Assembly: GCA_025890175.1 (NCBI GenBank)
Contig: JANPYM010000002.1
Span: forward strand, 3,581,400 to 3,645,399
From: Ciborinia camelliae
Taxonomy: Eukaryota; Ascomycota; Leotiomycetes; Helotiales; Sclerotiniaceae
Direction: 5' to 3'
Length of the DNA stretch: 64,000 nt
Shown: positions 1 to 12,762 of the stretch, in pieces
How positions within the stretch are numbered: position 1 is the stretch's first letter
How the letters are laid out: every line of letters starts with the position of its first letter
Notes under the pieces: model-generated
Database searches by the model: none
What the model was told of the DNA's origin: nothing
The model's input: the letters and a program-made list of their open reading frames with translations, nothing else
Program-made: the position numbers and the translations under genes

Positions 1-1654
1 TTCAGTCCATTTCGGCATATTGAGTTCCGTGTTTGCTGTGGCGGCAATTGGCAGAAGAAGTATATCGAGTGCCATGCAATAGGCGTATTTAAGCTGTTGT
101 CCATGTGAACGCGAAAAGAATCTACCAAGAGAGATCATGAAATCGCAAGACTGATCCCATGCATCCTCAGGATATGCCTTAAGACGAATGTGCTTCATAC
201 CGCCCAGGACTAAAACCATTCGCCCTTCGATATCCCTATTCACTGGACTTTTGATCACCAGATCCTTCTGCGACTTCTCAAGATCTGCTATGAAACGATC
301 AGTGACACTATCAAAATTAATCTCAGCCATAACACCAAGTAATTGACTGAATAACAACCAGTTGGCCATCTTGAGAGGTGAAGTGTTGAGTTGGTCTGCA
401 TCGGCAATTTTGAGCTGTCCAAAAATAATGCCTTCTAGCTTTTCTTCCATCTCGGGTGTTATACGAGCCAAGGTACTCTGCCCAATGACTTCCATCAAGA
501 CTCGGCACAGTATATAAATTGAAGCTGTTGATCGACGTTCTGCTTGTGCGACAAATTCCTGGCGCGCAGCTATAGTTGGCAGACCGGCCATCAAATCATC
601 TTGCTGCATATGAGGTGGCTCGGTGTTCCTTCGCAAGATTTGACCTGGAAGTAAGTTACCTCGAGACTACAAGGCTTCATCAGCAACGGACATAAACACT
701 TGAAAATCTCAAGCATACCTGTTGAAGCTGAATTCTAGCCTCGTTGGCAGCATCGCTCTTGTTCTTCCGCCATAACATCATTGAATCAATGAGAGGCTTG
801 GGCTTTTGGCTTGCAATGTGACCCAAAGCAGAGATCAGTTGATCAAATGCTGGGTCCACTCCTGCTCCGCATATATGTTCTATTTGAGGTTCGGGGTCCA
901 GTGGTAAAGTAACGCACTGTGAAATCTTTTCCTCTGCTTGCGCAATAAACTGGAGCATGATGTTAGAAGGCATGCTATCAAAATGGTGTAGTAGAACTGA
1001 CCGAAGTGAACAAGACATGCAGAGCATATTCGCCGACTGTTTTCAACTCGTCCTTATGATGTCTTGAGTGGGAATGATGATGCGCATGGTTTCTCCGACT
1101 CCTTCCACCATTGCTATTACCACGCTCCATATTTCTCTGCGAACTGCCTGATGGCGCATTTTCGGCCGTGGAAGGGCTTCGGGAGGGTACGAATGTTGTA
1201 TTCGAACTAAAAGAAGTACCGCTGGTCATGCTGGATGCGCCGGAGGAGAAATTCGAATCGCCCATGACCGATGCATCTGCCCAATCTCCAGCTGCAGCAG
1301 CAATTTTCTGAGGACTCAGCGGGCTAGTAGATGAACTCCCAAAGCTCCCATTCCTGGACCGCTGTATGCCATTAACGATGCTAGTGTTTCGGTGATGGCT
1401 TTTCGCATCTGCATCTATCGACCCCCCTCTCGTACTACCGGTGTAAAGTCGCGGCGATAAATTGTTAGGTTGAGAGGGCGACTCCGAGAAAGTGGCCTTG
1501 AGTCCAGCGAAGAAGGACTGATTCGAACTTGGCTCTCGAGAATGAGCAAGGGATCTTGAGTTAGTGGTATGTGAGCGTTTCAAGGTCGCAGTCCACGCAG
1601 TCACGTCAATGTCGATGGGCGAGAAGTTTTCTGTTATCCCCTCAGCACGATGAC
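1..1654 (-). CDS. Cell morphogenesis protein PAG1/Tao3/Mor2 (furry family), N-terminal part, runs off left edge
   Basis: This is the amino-terminal part of a very large HEAT-like scaffold of the furry/Mor2/Tao3 family. In yeasts the family works with the NDR kinase (RAM/MOR) network in polarised growth and septation. Supported exons on the minus strand are 1002-1654, 719-949 and 666 down past position 1. The introns 950-1001 (branch CTAAC) and 667-718 both keep frame. The first exon is Ser/Asn/His-rich and disordered. The conserved block then starts (EYALHVLF, then DPEPQIEHICGAGVDPAFD, QKPKPLIDS, RRSTASIYILCRVLMEV, PLKMANWLLFSQLLG), matching my memory of the MOR2-PAG1 N-terminal domain. Most of the protein, usually over 2000 residues, lies outside the window. 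The 5' end is unresolved, because exon 1002-1654 begins at a splice acceptor just after an in-frame stop, so at least one upstream exon is needed. Family call confident; start codon not found. Confidence 0.85.
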
Positions 1655-1879
1655 CTGGTGTTGATGCTTAAGACAAGTATCAGCAAGGATATGTCGTAAA
1701 AAAGGGCTGCCCCAAAATTGCAATACTTTTGCATAAAGTTTTGAGGGTTGGGAAGTTTGAACTAAAACACCCCAATGTTTAATGTAGGTACTCACTCATT
1801 CTGTCACGGGATATTGCTGCATAAATCCCTTCATTCTCCTATTCAATCAAATCGTCTTATTCCTGTCATTATTATACAC

Positions 1880-2003
1880 CTTGGCCATAAAGATGGAGTT
1901 GCTGATATTGTCGAGGCTCAAATTGGTATTCCTTTGATCGTTCTGGTTCAAACGTCAACAATTTGGGTCCATATCGTGAATGTTCACGGACGGCAGCCAA
2001 TGA
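1880..2003 (-). other. Probable upstream coding exon of the PAG1-like gene (start unresolved)
   Basis: On the minus strand, 2003 down to 1880 is open and reads like protein (AVREHSRYGPKLLTFEPE, then a Gln/Tyr-rich stretch). It ends at a possible donor (CAAG/GTGTAT) in phase 1, exactly the phase needed by the acceptor at 1654/1655; the implied intron would be 225 nt. No in-frame ATG is present, and a TGA at 2004-2006 lies directly upstream with no acceptor between. The real start may be non-AUG (a TTG at 1998-2000 is a candidate), or the segment may contain a sequence error or lesion. Confidence 0.4.
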
Positions 2004-3615
2004 TCACCCAACCCCTGGAACAGCCCCTGAAGGCGCTGAGCCAGCCCATGGAATATATATACTAGGTAGTCCTACAGAATCTACGAATCATATAATCACG
2101 AATTGGATTTTCGTATGGCTCAACAGGGCGGAACGTTATGGATTATGTTTCTATTTTCTCATTCACATATTGCTAGGCCAATGATTAATGGTTCTTGTAG
2201 TAGAACTCAGAATGATCAGAACAAGAATCAAAATACTAGATATATACTGCTACCTAGATGAGTTGGCAAACACGGCTGGCACCCATTCTTCACTTGCACT
2301 TGGGACAACAAATCCTTCCCACGATTCGTACGGAGTACATATGACTGCATCGGAACCATGGTCCCTTGTAATCGATAAGGGCTCTGGTCTTCCAGGTACT
2401 AACTATTCCTAGATAGATAAATTGACGAGTCTCCGGTCAATTCTCCGTTCAAGATATCTTCAAAGTTCTTTTTGTTCATCATCTTACCAACCCTGAAGTC
2501 ATGTATAGGTACCTATGTATATCTATATATATACTCACCCCTTTTCGTTGAGACTATTGGCTCAACAGCTGATACGCAATATGGAACCTCTCCAAGTTAC
2601 ACTACATATGCTGAACATTATTGGATGTTAAAGTCCCTGGGAAATGAACTGCCTCCTTTCAATCATGTTGTACAGTCGTGGTCAAATAACTGAATCATGT
2701 CATGTCATATTTCCAAAGCCGCTGACATGATATTACTGTTCGAATACCTACCCGCCCCGTCCTTCGTCTCCAGTCAACATTGAAAACTCATTGGAACCCA
2801 ATGGCATATCGGATCCGATGTCTGATAAAAAATTCTTGAAATACATAATGTAAGTCGGGCATCTGATGATTTCGTCCAAGACAGCAGGCGCAAAACCATT
2901 CGATTCTAGCTCCGGGGAGTCGAAACACTTTTTAATATAAAATCCCGCCTGTGCACTAAAGCGGAATTTCGGATACTTCAGCGGCTCCGATAGACTTTTC
3001 CGTGCATACTGTCCCTCGTGGACACTTTAGCTAAGTACCGGTATAGAAATTAGAATGTGTCGAGCAGGTAGAAAAGAAGCTTTACATGGCGGGAGTCTAA
3101 CTAAAATCTAACCACCATTTTGGGCCCTGGGGTTTTAGCAGAGAGCGGAAAGGAACCGCCCATTGGAAGAAAGAACCACCAGAACATTGAAATAAATAAC
3201 GCTGTAATAATTTTAGATGTGCTGGAGGTGGGCTTCTTCTCTCTAGATAGTAGGTACTGTACTACCGGTATACTACTACTTATACATACCACTACCGTTA
3301 TCCTACTATAAATTTAATAATACCCGTTGACATCCGAAATTATTATTCACGATCTACAGGCGGACGCTCCAGCTGATTAGTTAGGTAGCTTCCCCCAGGA
3401 ATCTGGACAGGGCTCTGGAGCTGTCAACTTTGATCTGTCAAGGAGACAGTAGGTACCTAGGTAGTATAGTAACGTAGTAAGTAGTAAATGTAATCCATAA
3501 CTAGATTTATAGAACCTTGATATATCTATAAGATAACATCATACCTTTGTTGCTTTTCTTTGCTAACGATTCTGGACTTTTTAACCTATCCATGGATTTT
3601 TAATATAAATTGCCC

Positions 3616-3641
3616 TGCCTTGCCTTGCCTTGCCTTGCCTT
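3616..3641. repeat. TGCCT pentanucleotide run
   Basis: Five consecutive copies of TGCCT or a close variant are visible directly in the leader region upstream of the cytochrome P450 reductase gene. Confidence 0.85.
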
Positions 3642-4196
3642 CCGCCGATTCAAGATTGATGTTATGTTAATAAAGTTTTGAATACCCAAGCCTGCCTAGG
3701 GACTCGATCACTATCACTCGGACTGTCTTCTGGCCTGCTTGAGGGTATCAGATTATCTTATCTTATCATCTCTATTTTTCTTTTCTTTTCTTTTCTGCCA
3801 CTACTACGGGTACCTCGCTACTACCTACCCGCGGACCTGCCAGACCCTCACCTCAACTAGGAGTACCCCCCACCTTTCTCCATCCACGACTTCACCACCA
3901 CCACCACTTTCAAATTATTCACTTCGAATTCCGACTCCCGAGGTCCGTGTAGAATCTGTCGATACTTGGTCGGGTAGGTTAACGTACTTTCTACGTTTGT
4001 CGTAATCCTTCAGTGGCGTGGCGGAAGTGGCGGAATTTTGATTCATCTTGTTCTTCCGACAGCTCCCGAAGCTTTTCACCGCCTAGGGACCAGGTACCTC
4101 CCAGTCCGGTTGGCTGTTGCTTTGCCTTACTGCCTTTTCCGCCGTTGACCCTGCCCATGTCCGTGCCCTTTTCAGAAACTTTAGTAAGAGAACACC

Positions 4197-4280
4197 ACCA
4201 CTTTTATTACCACTTTTATTACCACTTTTATTACCACTTTTATTACCACTTTTATTACCACTTTTATTACCACTTTTATT
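4197..4280. repeat. 12-bp minisatellite, seven perfect units
   Basis: The unit ACCACTTTTATT occurs seven times in perfect tandem, about 330 bp upstream of the CPR start codon. It is pyrimidine-rich on the coding strand and probably lies in the promoter or 5' UTR. Because 12 is divisible by three, it makes repetitive spurious ORFs in several frames. Confidence 0.95.
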
Positions 4281-4614
4281 ACCTCGCCTCAAATTAGAAG
4301 ACCTTTGAAGACTCGGCTAGACTTTTCGGCCTGCTGTGATTGATCGTCCTCAAGGATTCAAAAGTTTACCGTACTTAGTAGCTAGTGACAACATTTTAAC
4401 ATTTTGTACATGTGTACATAATAATTTATATCTGTTGATAATCCATTTCTCAACACAGTCAGCACATCTGCAAGTTTATTCACCAACTGGTGAGGTGTCA
4501 ATTCTTTTCTGCTCCTTGTCTGAGCATAAGTTCACCTGAATCCCTGTGCCATTTCTCTGGTCCTTCGACCTGTTAATTTTCCCTCAAACTGTCGGCAGAT
4601 CTTCGAATTTCAAG

Positions 4615-6983
4615 ATGGGTGGACAACTTGACATCTTGGACATTGTCGTCCTCGGGGTCCTAGCTGTGGGAACGGTAGCATACTTTACAAAAGGGAAATA
4701 CTGGGGCATTGTGAAGGATCCATATGCTACCAGCTATGCCGCCACCAATGGAAACAAACCCGCAAAGACAAGAAATATCATTGAGAAGATGGACGAGTCC
4801 AACAAGAACTGCGTCGTCTTCTATGGTTCGCAGACTGGCACCGCAGAAGATTATGCTTCTAGGTTGGCAAAGGAAGGCAAGAGTCGTTTTGGCCTAGAGA
4901 CCATGGTAGCAGATTTGGAAGATTATGATTACGATAACCTCGATACCTTTGGAGACGACAAAGTCGCAATGTTTGTACTGGCTACATATGGTGAAGGTGA
5001 ACCAACTGACAATGCGGTTGATTTCTATGAATACTTCATGAATGAGGATGTAGAGTTCTCCAGTGGTGAGAAATCACTTGAAAACCTTAAGTTTGTCGCA
5101 TTTGGTCTGGGAAACAACACCTATGAACACTACAACTCCATGGTCCGAAATGTTACAAAGGCACTTGAGAAGCTGGGTGCTACAAGAATTGGTGAAGCGG
5201 GCGAAGGAGATGACGGTGCTGGTACTATGGAAGAAGACTTCTTGGCCTGGAAGGACCCAATGTGGACTGCATTAGCTGAAAAGATGGGACTACAGGAACG
5301 AGAAGCTGTCTATGAACCGGTTTTTGCTATTACAGACAGGGAAGAGTTGTCAAAGGATTCTCCAGAGGTATATCTTGGCGAGCCAAACAAAATGCATTTG
5401 GAGGGTACATCAAAGGGTCCTTACAATGCTCACAACCCATATATTGCACCTATCTCTGAGTCTAAGGAACTTTTCACTGTCAAAGACCGAAACTGCTTGC
5501 ACTTGGAGGTGGACATCAGTGGATCTAACCTCAGCTATCAAACTGGAGATCACATTGCGGTTTGGCCAACAAATGCCGGTAGGGAAGTGGACCGATTTCT
5601 CAACATCACTGGGCTATCTCCTAAGAAAGATTCTGTTATTACTGTCAAAGCATTGGATGCAACTGCAAAGGTTCCATTCCCCACCCCTACTACATACGAT
5701 GCTATTGTCAGATATCACATGGAGATTTGCGCACCTGTATCACGTCAGTTCATTGCCACTTTGTCCGCCTTCGCTCCAAATGACACTATCAAGGCTGAAA
5801 TGGAGAAGCTTGGCGGTGATAAGGATTACTTTCATGAAAAGATTAGCAACAACTATTTGAACATCGCTCAGGTTTTACAAGAAGTTGGTGGTCAAGAAAA
5901 ATGGACCGCTATCCCATTTTCCGCTTTCATTGAAGGTTTGGGCAAGATTCAACCTCGTTACTACTCCATTTCATCTTCCTCACTTGTACAAAAGAAAAAG
6001 ATTTCCATCACAGCGGTAGTTGAGTCGATTGATATCCCTGGAAGAACCGATGCTCTCAAGGGTGTTACCACAAATTATCTCCTTGCATTGAAACAGAAAC
6101 AACATGGCGACGATCACCCCGACCCTCATGGCCTCACATATGAAATCACAGGACCACGCAACAAGTATGATGGCATCCACGTTCCCGTGCATGTACGACA
6201 CTCCAACTTCAAGCTTCCATCTGATCCATCCAAACCTGTTATTATGATTGGTCCTGGAACTGGTGTTGCTCCTTTCAGGGCATTCGTTCAGGAAAGAGCT
6301 GCACAGGCAAAGGCTGGCGAGAATGTCGGACGAACAATCTTATTCTTTGGATGTAGAAAGTCTACAGAAGATTTCATGTACAAGGACGAATGGAAGGTGA
6401 GTCAATCTTCTATATCTTGGAAAAAAATGGAGGGCAACCCAGCTAACCAAAAAAACAGCAATATGAAGAAGCTCTTGGCGACAAATTTTCTCTCATAACT
6501 GCATTCTCTCGTGAAGGCAAGGAAAAGGTCTATGTCCAACATCGTCTCAAGGAACACGCGAAAGAAATCAACGATCTTCTCATGCAAAAGGCTTACTTCT
6601 ATGTTTGCGGTGATGCAGCAAACATGGCGAGAGAAGTCAACACTGTTCTTGGTAAAATCATATCAGAGCAGCGAAGCATCCCAGAATCAAAGGCCGAAGA
6701 TATTGTCAAGAGTATGCGATCTGCCAATCAATACCAGGTACGTTATTTTCTGAAGTTTTTTTCATTTCCATATTGTTTGCTTCTCGAAGTCATCCGCCCA
6801 CCGGCATTTTTTCCGGCAAGCTATGTGTGGAGGGCAGTGGGGTAAATCACGACCCTAGGAGACCCCCTCACCAATTCCATCATCCTTCGGCATCTTTTTT
6901 TGGCGCCTCGAGTCTTTTCCGTACATACAAACAAACACAAACACAAACTAACACATAATTTATAGGAGGATGTATGGTCATAG
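4615..6983 (+). CDS. cprA: NADPH-cytochrome P450 reductase (CPR)
   Basis: This is the ER membrane diflavin reductase that passes NADPH electrons through FAD and FMN to microsomal P450s. Exons are 4615-6396, 6459-6737 and 6966-6983, giving 692 residues, the usual length. An N-terminal membrane anchor (about residues 6-24) is followed by the FMN flavodoxin domain (YGSQTGTAEDYA near residue 70, ATYGEGEPTDNA near 130). Then come the FAD domain (RYYSISSSS near 450) and the NADPH domain (GPGTGVAPFRAF, FFGCRKSTEDFMY, YVCGDAANMAREV). The last exon codes only EDVWS, the family's usual C-terminal ending, behind a 228-nt intron. I chose ATG 4615 because the following sequence fits fungal CPR N-termini; an in-frame ATG at 4546 would add 23 unlikely residues. 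Confidence 0.97.
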
Positions 6984-9900
6984 ATGCATGATCTCTCGTT
7001 CTTACATACACAAACTCTCCCTCGAAATTCCATTCATCTTCCATATATTAGAGAGCTATCAACTGACCAACTTCCTGCACCTTTTCTTTTTTTAATGAGT
7101 CCTTCCCGAATGCATCCACCCATCTTCGATAATTACCGCGTCTGGTACCTGCATGCTATTCAACAATTTAGCTTGCTTGCATAGTGTTTCTTCGATCCTG
7201 TTTGGTCGCTTGCTTGTTTGCTAGATCATGCACAGGCATTCTTCAATCCATCCGTCCATGCAAGGATTCGTTATTCCTCGAGACTCGAGAATAGATCGAA
7301 CTTTACCTTTTTTTTTTTGCTTCAACATCAAGCGTAGCATTTGCAATGAGTGGTTCTAGATACATTTGGGTGGGGTTTGAATTTTTTTTTTCTCTTTCCT
7401 GGCAGACAACCTATCTTCTCGAGATTTTGTCCGATTGTTCGATTGGATTGGATTGGATTGGATTTGGGTTGCATTATTGTGTATCGGATTCCTCTGCTCC
7501 TTCCTCTGCGCGTAAGAGACCTCTTACTTTAATGTTCCATGGATGAAATAGAATGGGATGGGATGGGATGGGATGGGATGATATGGGAGGAGCACCGATG
7601 GGATGGATCGTGGTGATGAAAGGAAGGAAGGAAACAAGGAAAGAAAGGGGGAGAGGCGAGGCGGTTCGGTTCGGGTTCACGGGTTATTTACATTACATTA
7701 CATTACAATTGGTACATTAGTCAAGTCAGTCAGATTCAGATTCAGATTCGCGCGCACAAGAATATAGAGAGCACCCAAAACCTGAAAAGCAAATTCTTTT
7801 TTTTTTATCATCATCATCGTTGCTTTTTTCTTCTTCGTCTTCGTCTCATGGGATTTATCTTCTTTTCTTTCTTTCTTTCTTGTTGGATGGATGGATGGAT
7901 GGGTTGGTTGGCTGGCTGGTGGTGGGTGGTGGTGTGCTGGTGGTGGGTTGTGCTGGTGGTGGGTGTGCTGGTGATGGTGTACTGGTGTACTACCGACAGG
8001 ATTTAAGTTACTTACTTACTTGTTGGCAAGCAAGCAATTGTTTTATTATAATATGATTGACTGACAATCTTTTATGTATGTATGTATGCATGTATATTAT
8101 GCATGTATGTATGTTGTGCTTGCTGTATTGGGGTTTGGGGGTTTGGGGTTTTGAAATTTGGAAATTTGGAAATTTGGAATTGGAATTGTTGCGTTTAATA
8201 ATGATGGGGTGGATGGGTATCTAGGTAGGTCTTTGAGCTGTATCGTAGGTAGCGATCCGAGATGGAGGGGAAAGAAATGGATGGGCCTACCTAGTTGATG
8301 GGATGGATGGATGAATGGATTTTGATCTGGGGTCTAACTGTTTTGTTTGTTGGTCTATGTGATTATGAGATTGCATCTTTGGGCAATTAGGGCTATTTTA
8401 TCGATTTAGGAGCTTCCGCCGCTGTGACAAGTAGGAGGGAGGGAGGAGATTTTTGGTTGAGGTGAAGCTATTTCTCGATATTCTGTTGTCTACTTGGGTG
8501 GGTAGGTAGGTAGGTAGTTAATGTGTTTGTTCATGGTTCTTCATATCCGTTCCCAAGATCGCGCCGAAAGAGAGCTGCCGGGAAGCAAACCGGTTCCTGG
8601 GCCGGTTAAGTTGAGATATGTATGTATGTAAGACTAGCGACTAAATCCTTAAAAATACCTATCCTACTCTGATTAATTATTCTCAAGAAGTGCAGGTGGT
8701 ATTGTTAGGTATACATAGGTAGGTAGATAGATGCATGGGTTGAAGATTAGCGGGGTAGGTAGGTAGTTCTGTAGATTGACATTGACAAGCGAGGGGCGTC
8801 TCAGATTGCGCCATGGCGGGCTAGAGCCTAGATCCATCTTCTTTCACCATCTAGATTGATCTGGAAATTCGAGGTTTGGGGTTTCGTGCATCGTTCCAAG
8901 GCTATCCGTCGAAATGTAATCCATCCGGACTTTAACATGGAAATTCGTCTCGACTCTTCGTGCAAAGCTCCATTTTCGTCCAGATAAGATAGATGTGCGA
9001 CTCAGGTCTCCTTCATGGGGCAGGCAATTACTTCAAAACCAACCTGACCGGAGTTACAGTACCTATTCTCATCTCATGTTCCGGAGCATCATGCTCAAGA
9101 AACCTCACGTCAAAAATCTATGTAAGATGATTCCGAAAATCCGCATCGCAGAAATCCATCCGGGGATCCAGTCCTTGAAAGTAAAGCTTGCGAAGATTTC
9201 TCAGGATGCTAGTCTCTAGAATTGAATAACGTCTGTGGGTTGCAGCTCCTCAATATATTCGTCCCTGATAACTATGGAGAACTGTGAAGTTTGAACGTAT
9301 CGTATCATCTGTGAGTTTCTGGAAGCCGGAGAAAACAAACATGTGTTGTAGTTTGACCATTTGACATCCTTGCAAGGGGGTTGGTGGAGAGGGAAAAGAG
9401 GTCATGGCGCAACACATGGTAATGGACCATCTACGTTCTAACTGGCCAATTTTCTTTTTTGCTCGACCTCGGAAAAATGTAAAAGATTCAAGGAAGGGAA
9501 AATATTTAGGAGCTTTTTCGAAATATGATATAGAAATGACGGGTAGGAATCTTACTGCATCCGCGGATGCTGGCAGCCTCGTGTTTACTCAACCGAACTT
9601 GGTTATTGGCTAGAGCTGCAAATCCAATTGGAATAGCATGCTGCAATTAGCTATTTTGAGAAAATCTCTAGTGTTTAGAGGTCCTATCTTTGGTATTTTG
9701 AGATTATCTTGAATGAAGAGATAATCTCTAATATTTCGAGATTATCTTATATAATATCACCGTACGATATTTAGGCCTATCTAAATCATAACGCTACATA
9801 AGGTAACGGCCTACCTAGTTAGACCTAAGGAAATGTGCATCAGGTGAATTAGTTTGTATATTTCACCGGGTAAGTATTTTCGGTTGGCGTGAACCGGGAA

Positions 9901-12445
9901 CATATCTGATTAGCGAAAACCTAGGGGCTGAGGATGAGGTAGCACAACGCTCGGATATTGTGCAGCCATCCCTCCACAAGCTGCACAGCAATATGCACGT
10001 AGGATATATTGGACGATCTTTTTCAATCTATTGGGGATGCTTTACAGCATAGAATCGAAGGAGGGGCTTATTGACTTGACGTCAGCTCGCTCATAGTTCA
10101 ACTTCAAATCCCCTCTTATTGTTTTCCGTTTTTGCTTCTTTCCCTTTCGACACCACAAATAGCCGACACATATGAATGTCCCTTGCGTTTGTCTTACTCT
10201 GCCCCACTTTACATGTCCAGACTTGGAGGTTCATCAGTTCCAGAAGCGGGATAAATACAGATCTGCGATCTTGCAAATTCTGCAGAGCTGCAGTGACAAA
10301 TCGGATGCGTGATGATGGCCTACTCGGCATTACTACACCATTGTTCGGCCCCCTACTTGAATGGCAGACGCCCGTTTCCGACCAAATCACAGCCGGATGA
10401 TCTTGTTTCAATAGGCAGGTTATTGATAGGTATATCAATCACACTAAACAACCAATGAGGAATCAGGATGTTTGGCAGAGGTTGAAAAGAGTTGTTGGAT
10501 TAGGGGAGCCTATTGTGGCTGGATAGATATTGTATTCAGTACCTAGAGGAGGCGTATGTTGATCAGTTCTGTAAGCTTAACTCCATCACATTTCATCTTC
10601 CATTGAGCATCTCTACAGACAAAGTTTTTGCACTCGCATGAACTCGAGGGACCGAGGAAAAGTTATCCCTACTCTCGGCGGGGATTTTCCGTTGTGCGAT
10701 TTGTGTGATCAGGACAAAAGAAGCAAAAGTTCTTGTACCACCCTTGGGCACATGGCTCTCATACCTGGTTCATTCATGTCTGTACACAATCTGGAGTACT
10801 TTGCATTCGGGATCGCACATGCATATCCGTAAAACATGCATCTTCCATATGAATCCTGAGCATAAAGAAGGGCATTGTCCCCTATTTCTGTCCCTCCCTT
10901 CATATTTATAGTCGTCAAGAAGTTCGCTGTCTCGAAATCCATAATGATTGTACTTTATCTTTATGTTTGAGCATTTGAACGTGTAAAGGATTTGTATTTT
11001 GATTCTTTGAGCCTTTGAGTCTTTGGGTGGTCCTTTTTGATTTTCTGCATTATTGTGTTTCCGACATCATCAAGCTATCATCAACTTTGAAATCATACTC
11101 TAACATCAAGACATCTCCCTTTCATAACACTTCACATTATTTCGATAGTGCCGCACCTGCCTATTTTAATTCATATTGCTTTATGATTGTTGATTGCTGC
11201 CTTATCAAACTCACCTGTGGATTTGATTTTACCTACTTAGGTAGATAGGTACTAGGTAGGTGTTGCCTCTTCAAGTCTACCTACTTCATTAGCCCTGGAG
11301 GTACTTATACTTATGATATCTAGTAGGTACTTCTCAATCCTGTATACTATACTTGTTGACCTTCTGCAAGTTTCCCAAAAGTTTCTTCATTCAATAGGTA
11401 GTAGCTACTAGCTATCGGATCAACCTACCTACCTACCTGCCTTACCTACAGGTAGCCATATCCAAATATACCCATTCATTCAGAATAACTAGAACTGCAA
11501 CTACAACTGCGCCGCTTTAAACTGCAACTGCAACCGGTATGTTTTGTTCTCATCTTTAGTTTTTAATCATGATTTCAGTTGTGATATTCACTCTTTCCTG
11601 TTCAATCTTGTTAACTTCACCAGGACTATCAAGTCAGCCCTGGCTACGGTAGTTGAGAGGAGAACCATCCATTACTATCGACAACAAAAGTGATGATTAT
11701 GATTGACATCAATCATCACTAGCTCTTGCATACAAATAAATGAATATCAACATTCAACATTCAATAAACCAGCATCCAACAATTTTCAATATTGAACCAA
11801 TCCGAGTCATAGAAATAGTGATTATCCAATCCATTATCCAACTTTATCAACAATAATAGTCGGGCCGGCACCAGTTGCCCTTTCTAATCCTGCCTCTCAC
11901 CATTTTCACTATTTTCAACTTCCTTCCTTCCTTCTTTGAAGTTCCTTCCTCCTCTACTCTACATTTTATCAGTGCTGGACTTTCCCTCTTATTTTAGTCT
12001 TTCTGCCGTATCCTTCATCTCCTCATCTTCTCATCTTCTCATCCTCTCCTCTTCTCTTCTCTTCTTCTTCATCAACAAATCACATTACAACCAATTCTTC
12101 ATCACAATCTCTACCTTAACAACAACCATCTGGCTCGATAGCTTTCTATCATTCTAGAAAACTCTACTCGCTACAGAATTCATTTTCTTCACTGTTTCTT
12201 GAAAGTAGCTTATTCAAGTTTACTTCTACCCCTTCTATCACACACCTGAGAACCGTTCCCAAAAAGGGAATAATCTTCATCCAATTGCCTCTGTGAAAAG
12301 GTATATATTTCTTTCTCATGTACTCCTTTCTACATTTCCTGTACTTCAATTGGTTTTTGCTGACCCTGAAACTTCTAGCTGGACTGGACTGCTTGAGAAT
12401 ACCATTATTTGAGTAAAAAGCTTGTTCTTGTCAAGAACTGTGAAA
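6984..12445. other. Long region without a recognisable gene
   Basis: This stretch of 5.4 kb spans the 3' flank of CPR and the promoter and leader of the RRM gene. I see only short ORFs (for example about 69 codons at 9404 and 74 at 10176, both with real ATGs) with no recognisable motif. Simple repeats are frequent: GATTG near 7445, GGGAT near 7555, GGATG near 7880, TGTA near 8070. Near 9650-9760 several inverted copies of an AGATTATCT-like word occur. The part from about 11900 on is pyrimidine-rich, as expected for a fungal promoter and leader. Confidence 0.6.
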
Positions 12446-12756
12446 GTAAGTCATGCATTGTTTTGTTTCTCTCCATCATCATAAGCCACTTTATTCCTGT
12501 AGTGCAGATTTCCCATGGATGATGTTTGGTCATCCGCTTTGTTTTTTTAAATCGCCAACATCATTTCTGACATTTCACTCTCACTATCCAAATTCACTAT
12601 TTTGTCGTACCGACCAGGAAATTGTCTTCCGAACTTCTCCCCACTCCCGATCTTCCCATCCTTAATTCTTCCCTCCAAACATTTCTTCTCCCATCAACTG
12701 CATCCGCCATCAATCTTCAACTCATATCTTGATACTAACAACACTTGTTATTGCAG
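12446..12756 (+). other. Probable 5' UTR intron of the RRM gene
   Basis: A strong donor (AAAGTAAGT) at 12446 and a pyrimidine-rich acceptor (TTATTGCAG) ending at 12756 bracket 311 nt directly before the ATG at 12763. This suggests an intron in the leader, ending six bases before the start codon. Inferred from splice signals only. Confidence 0.55.
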
Positions 12757-12762
12757 GATACC

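Larger units (their letters stand above)
2007..4614. other. Non-coding region between the PAG1-like gene and CPR
   Basis: About 2.6 kb with only short, composition-driven ORFs that match nothing I recognise. It holds the divergent promoter and leader of the flanking genes: pyrimidine-rich stretches near 3740-3900, a TGCCT pentamer run at 3616-3641, scattered GGTAGGTA/TACCTAGGTA-type words and a 12-bp minisatellite listed separately. Confidence 0.6.

Noticed and set aside
1775..2065. Plus-strand ORF of 96 codons
   Set aside because: It is antisense to the probable PAG1-like upstream exon, whose protein-like composition and splice phase are better.
4546..4614. Earlier CPR start adding 23 residues
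   Set aside because: The extra residues do not resemble CPR N-termini; the ATG at 4615 begins directly before the membrane anchor.
10091..10438. Minus-strand ORF of 115 codons between CPR and the RRM gene
   Set aside because: It has no ATG start, no domain and no splice signals that extend it.
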